Assembly (NCBI GenBank): GCA_000507305.1 | Contig: DF239157.1 | Span: 230,173-294,172, forward strand | DNA from: Breviolum minutum Mf 1.05b.01 | Lineage: Eukaryota > Sar > Dinophyceae > Suessiales > Symbiodiniaceae | Length of the DNA stretch: 64,000 bases | Direction: 5' to 3' | Shown: positions 61,093 through 64,000 of the stretch, piece by piece | Numbering within the stretch: position 1 is the first letter of the stretch | Layout: each line of letters begins with the position of its first letter | Translations under genes and position numbers: made by a program | Notes under the pieces: model-generated | The model's input: only the letters and a program-made list of their open reading frames with translations | Databases searched by the model: none | Told to the model about the DNA's origin: nothing

Positions 61093-61254
61093 GGGACCAA
61101 AGGCTTTACCAAGGATTTGTGTCAAAGGAAAGCTGCTAATGCTCAACTGCTCAATTAACTTGGAACTTGTAGAAGATTCAAACAGAAATCATGTTGTCGC
61201 CAAAATTGTTTGTGGTGCTTGTGGTGGACTGAGACTTCACCATCTCTCACCGTG
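61093..61254 (+). CDS. Gene B exon
   Basis: AAATTCACAG|GGG ... CACCGTG|GTAACC, 162 bp. GPKALPRICVKGKLLMLNCS, INLELVEDSNRNHVVAKIVC, GACGGLRLHHLSP. Mixed beta pattern with several cysteines, one long frame, both splice sites good. Unrecognised. Confidence 0.55.
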
Positions 61255-61611
61255 GTAACCGGTAGCCGATGGTACCCGGATTTGCTGGATGCAGTTTGGG
61301 TAGTTGAAATGCCCATGATAAAAAGAACTGCAGAAGAACGCATACAAGTTCAAATGTCAAACAAAAATATGTGTGTATGTTGCATAATCTACTTATGTAA
61401 CATGTATTAATCACCAACATATACATACATCTACATAGATCTACAAATACATATCTACCCATATCTACCCATGAACAAATTGCCATCACTCAGTTTCGCA
61501 ACCAGTCATGGGTTTTCACTCAAACGCGACGTGGGTTCACCCCCTTAGAGTCATGGTGGAAATGGATGTTTCATCCCCCCACATTTCAATTGATTCTCTA
61601 GGGATCCAATC

Positions 61612-61694
61612 ACTGGGTGGTGGTTTCAAATGTTTTTTATTTTCACCCCTACTTGGGGAAATGATCCAATTTGACGGGTTGAAACCACCAACCA
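61612..61694. repeat. HP4 hairpin element, short
   Basis: Complete arms; the TAATATTTTTCAAAT part is deleted so the core TTTGAC joins GGGTTGAAACCACCAACC. The sequence TCTCTAGGGATCCAATCACT lies on both sides (61599 and 61702), a target duplication or a larger repeat. Confidence 0.85.
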
Positions 61695-61997
61695 GAATTG
61701 TTTCTCTAGGGATCCAATCACTGAACGTCCATGAACGTCCGATGATTGGGGTGTCCTTCATCACCGAAAGGAAACGCAATGTATTTAGGTTACATGAAAC
61801 CATTCTCAGTTTCGGTGAGCCAGGATTTTGTGGGGATTGCGAATTGTGAAGTAACGCATTTACATATCACATACTGTTTATATAATTATATAATATTATA
61901 TACATAATTTACATATCTCTATTTTTGATTGACCAATATTGCTAACTTTTTTCTTTTTGGACATGCATACTGCATACATATATGAACATACGTGCAG

Positions 61998-62118
61998 ATC
62001 TTGAGCCGATTTCGCATCTCCAAAGACAACTGCCAGGCCTTCTTTGTGCTGCACAACGGTTCCAAAGAAGCCGAGATGGAGCGAAAAGAGAAGGACGGAC
62101 GGGGGACTGGGGATGGGC
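61998..62118 (+). CDS. Gene B exon
   Basis: ATACGTGCAG|ATC ... GATGGGC|GTTTGC, 40 codons. ILSRFRISKDNCQAFFVLHN then GSKEAEMERKEKDGRGTGDG. GC-rich, strongly codon-like; ends in a charged low-complexity tail. Unrecognised. Confidence 0.6.
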
Positions 62119-62640
62119 GTTTGCCCCCCCCAAAAAGGAAGGAAAGTCGGACAAAGTTGGATTTTTTTCAAACTTTTGGTGGGTAATCATGGTTCAATCT
62201 CTTCCGGATTCCGAATCATTACTTTTTTTGTTTGAAGAACCCTTTTCTTTTAATGATTTTGGTGATTAAAAACCTTTGGAACAGCCATATTGGTTGGTCC
62301 ATATCCTGTAAACAAAAACCTTTCCTCTCTTCGAAGAAGCAATGGTTGAAGTTGACGCCGACAAATGAAAATGACAAAGTAGGTTGTCCTTCACAGATAT
62401 ACCATCTGGAAAGTAGGTGGCGCAACCCCCAAAAGGTGGCTTCATATGGGGATATGATAAACCAATAGTATTTGTTGTTTTTGAAAACTACAGCTTGGTG
62501 AATTGTTCGACAGAACAATCATTCAAGCTGAGATTCAGTCAGACAAATTGAACGCACAGATCGCAGATCAGTGACGATGTTTGAGAAGCAACTTGGCAAC
62601 CCTGAGGGATCAAAGTCCGAATCCACCTGTTTTTGAAATT
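62119..62640. other. No gene assigned
   Basis: A plus frame to 62468 (SKKQWLKLTPTNENDKVG) is open but has no matching acceptor and donor. Confidence 0.35.
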
Positions 62641-62819
62641 ACTTTACTTCGAGTGATCCCCACCATGACATGTTGGGTGGGGGTTGTCAGGTAAGGGTTG
62701 TCAGAAAAACCAGCAAGCCCGGCATGCTTTTTTTCACGATTTTTGCATGCTCTTGTCGTGTCCTGTCTGCTACTCAGAATAGCACCTGTCAGAAGTGTTC
62801 AAGTAAACAGGACACAACC

Positions 62820-63130
62820 ATTTGCCAAAACATGTCAGTATACCACCTGGCAGAAAGAAACATGCCAAAACATGCCACAACAAACATGCCAAATCATGTC
62901 AGGATACCACCTGTCAAAAATATATAAAGACACAGGCATCAAACATGGCAGTAGACCTCCTGAATGAAAGTCAAAAGCCATCGTTGCAGCAACAACACAT
63001 GCTCAAATCACAAATGCATTGCAGTGCGTCACTAGAAGCATTCTCTGCACCAAACATGCCAAATCATGTCAGGATACTCCCTGTCAAACATATCAGTTGG
63101 ATAAACACAAGGCATCAAACATGTCAGTAG
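62820..63130 (+). repeat. Dispersed short direct repeats
   Basis: CATGCCAAATCATGTCAGGATA at 62886 and 63054 (first bases given), ATCAAACATGxCAGTAGACCTCC at 62939 and 63114, plus several shorter ACATGCCAAAACATG copies. At least two ~170-bp units with decay. Confidence 0.7.
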
Positions 63131-63212
63131 ACCTCCAAAGAGTTCGAACCATCTCTTATTCCAACAGATCGCTCCGCCGACAAGCGGTTGAATCCAAATG
63201 CAGAGTGAGATG

Positions 63213-64000
63213 TCAGGAGGTTTTCAAGGATTCATACACAGGCCAGTTCTGCAAACGCTCCAGTGTGGCAGCACCTTTGGCTTCCAACTTGTCAGTCAAT
63301 TCTCGAAGATAAGCAGGTGGCCCTCTGCGTAAAAGATCCTCCACTTGGTCAGTCATGCCCAGTAGAATGAGATTTTCCAGTTTGCGGGCACGCGTCAGCA
63401 TAACATATATGGCGAGCCACCAGTCATCATCCTCCAAGCCACCAGCACGACGCAAATCGACCAGCACACCTCCATCCAAAGTCAAGCCTTGCGCACTGTA
63501 AGCAGTGCGCAGCATGCCATGCAAAAGTGGAAACTGCCAGCGAATCACTTCAATCTTTTCGTTCTCCTCGCCTATCTTCAAATCAATTTTGAAATCAGCA
63601 TGCATCAGTTCCACAAAGAACAATGTCTTCGCATCATCTGTGTGATCAGACGCATTTTCAAATTGTCCTTCCCATGTCTCCAGCAGAGCTTCTTCCATGG
63701 GTGAAGACTTTCCTTTGAGTAATTTCACCCAGATACCCTTAGCCATGTATTCAGGCACGAAATGACAAAAACCAGCTTCCCTGTGCCGCAAGCGTTCTTG
63801 ATCTTCGTGGTGCAGATCCACTTTCACAACCATTGCCATCTTGTCTTTCACAAGTCCCAGATGTGGAGCCAAGACATCAGACAAGCGCACAATCATGTTT
63901 TCGTGCACCAACAGCATGCCTTGCAACTTGCCAGTGCGATGTGGGTTTGGAACCGTGAGCAGCTGATGTGTCAACTGCTTGTCTATAGTCTTATTCTTCC
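63213..64000 (-). CDS. PIF1-like DNA helicase, C-terminal part
   Basis: Open on the minus strand from the window edge to TGA at 63213-63215; the N-terminal ATPase core lies outside. PIF1 helicases unwind DNA with ATP in nuclear and organellar genome maintenance, and occur in transposons such as Helitrons. Motif V-like LRTAYSAQGLTLDGGVLVDL and motif VI-like YVMLTRAR (usually Y-V-A-L-S-R) sit in the last third, with LLRRGPPAYLRELTDKLEAK near the end. GC-rich and intron-free over 788 bp, unlike the cut-up genes before it. Host gene versus transposon gene cannot be decided here. Confidence 0.75.
   Translation of the reverse strand, partial: KNKTIDKQLTHQLLTVPNPHRTGKLQGMLLVHENMIVRLSDVLAPHLGLVKDKMAMVVKVDLHHEDQERLRHREAGFCHFVPEYMAKGIWVKLLKGKSSPMEEALLETWEGQFENASDHTDDAKTLFFVELMHADFKIDLKIGEENEKIEVIRWQFPLLHGMLRTAYSAQGLTLDGGVLVDLRRAGGLEDDDWWLAIYVMLTRARKLENLILLGMTDQVEDLLRRGPPAYLRELTDKLEAKGAATLERLQNWPVYESLKTS

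Noticed and set aside
1-64000. CRISPR array
   Set aside because: The many palindromes are dispersed, unevenly spaced and of several families; no regular repeat-spacer pattern, and the genome is eukaryotic.
1-64000. Spliced-leader relics, tRNA or rRNA genes
   Set aside because: No CCATTTTGGCTCAAG-like relic, no tRNA-like fold and no rRNA-like sequence was found by eye.

Overview
The window looks like nuclear DNA of a dinoflagellate, most likely a Symbiodiniaceae- or Polarella-like lineage. The reasons are degenerate PPR repeats of the type ISACEKxxQWQ common in that group, introns whose 3' ends are usually AG followed by G and whose 5' ends include GA as well as GT, a copia-type retrotransposon, and a PIF1-like helicase. 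Species cannot be set from the sequence. Coding sequence is sparse and cut into exons of about 26-200 bp. Most of the window is intron or intergenic DNA packed with 80-130 bp foldback (hairpin) elements of at least a dozen families, called HP1-HP15 here.

Layout. 1-16.9 kb: hairpin elements, microsatellites and isolated exon candidates, the best at 14317-14453. 16,945-23,451: one copia-type LTR retrotransposon on the minus strand with 209-bp LTRs identical by eye. Its pol is cut off at a single n next to the 3' LTR, and a partial third LTR follows another n at 23,606. 23.7-36.9 kb: more hairpin elements with scattered exon candidates. 36,972-52,113: a PPR-type gene (gene A) on the plus strand. 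More than twenty exon pieces are proposed; most neighbouring pieces join in compatible phase and rebuild ~35-residue PPR repeats. 53.2 kb: one minus-strand exon candidate. 54.2-62.1 kb: a second plus-strand multi-exon gene (gene B), not recognised. 62.8-63.13 kb: short dispersed repeats. 63,213-64,000: the C-terminal part of a PIF1-like helicase on the minus strand, running off the window.

The most interesting signal is the link between hairpin elements and splice sites. The intron 44,941-45,074 is essentially one HP11 element: its left end gives the GT and its right end the AG. The left end of HP8 reads CAAG|GTGGGC, a usable 5' splice site, and open frames end exactly there at 14453 and 55877. 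Other elements end about 30 bp before an acceptor. This is what introner elements (transposons that create introns on insertion) would look like, here with many foldback families at once in one locus.

Exon models were made by eye from reading frame, splice-site fit, phase match and PPR register. No transcript or database evidence was available, so boundaries are proposals. Four single n positions (523, 17155, 23606, 26982) probably stand for assembly joins.
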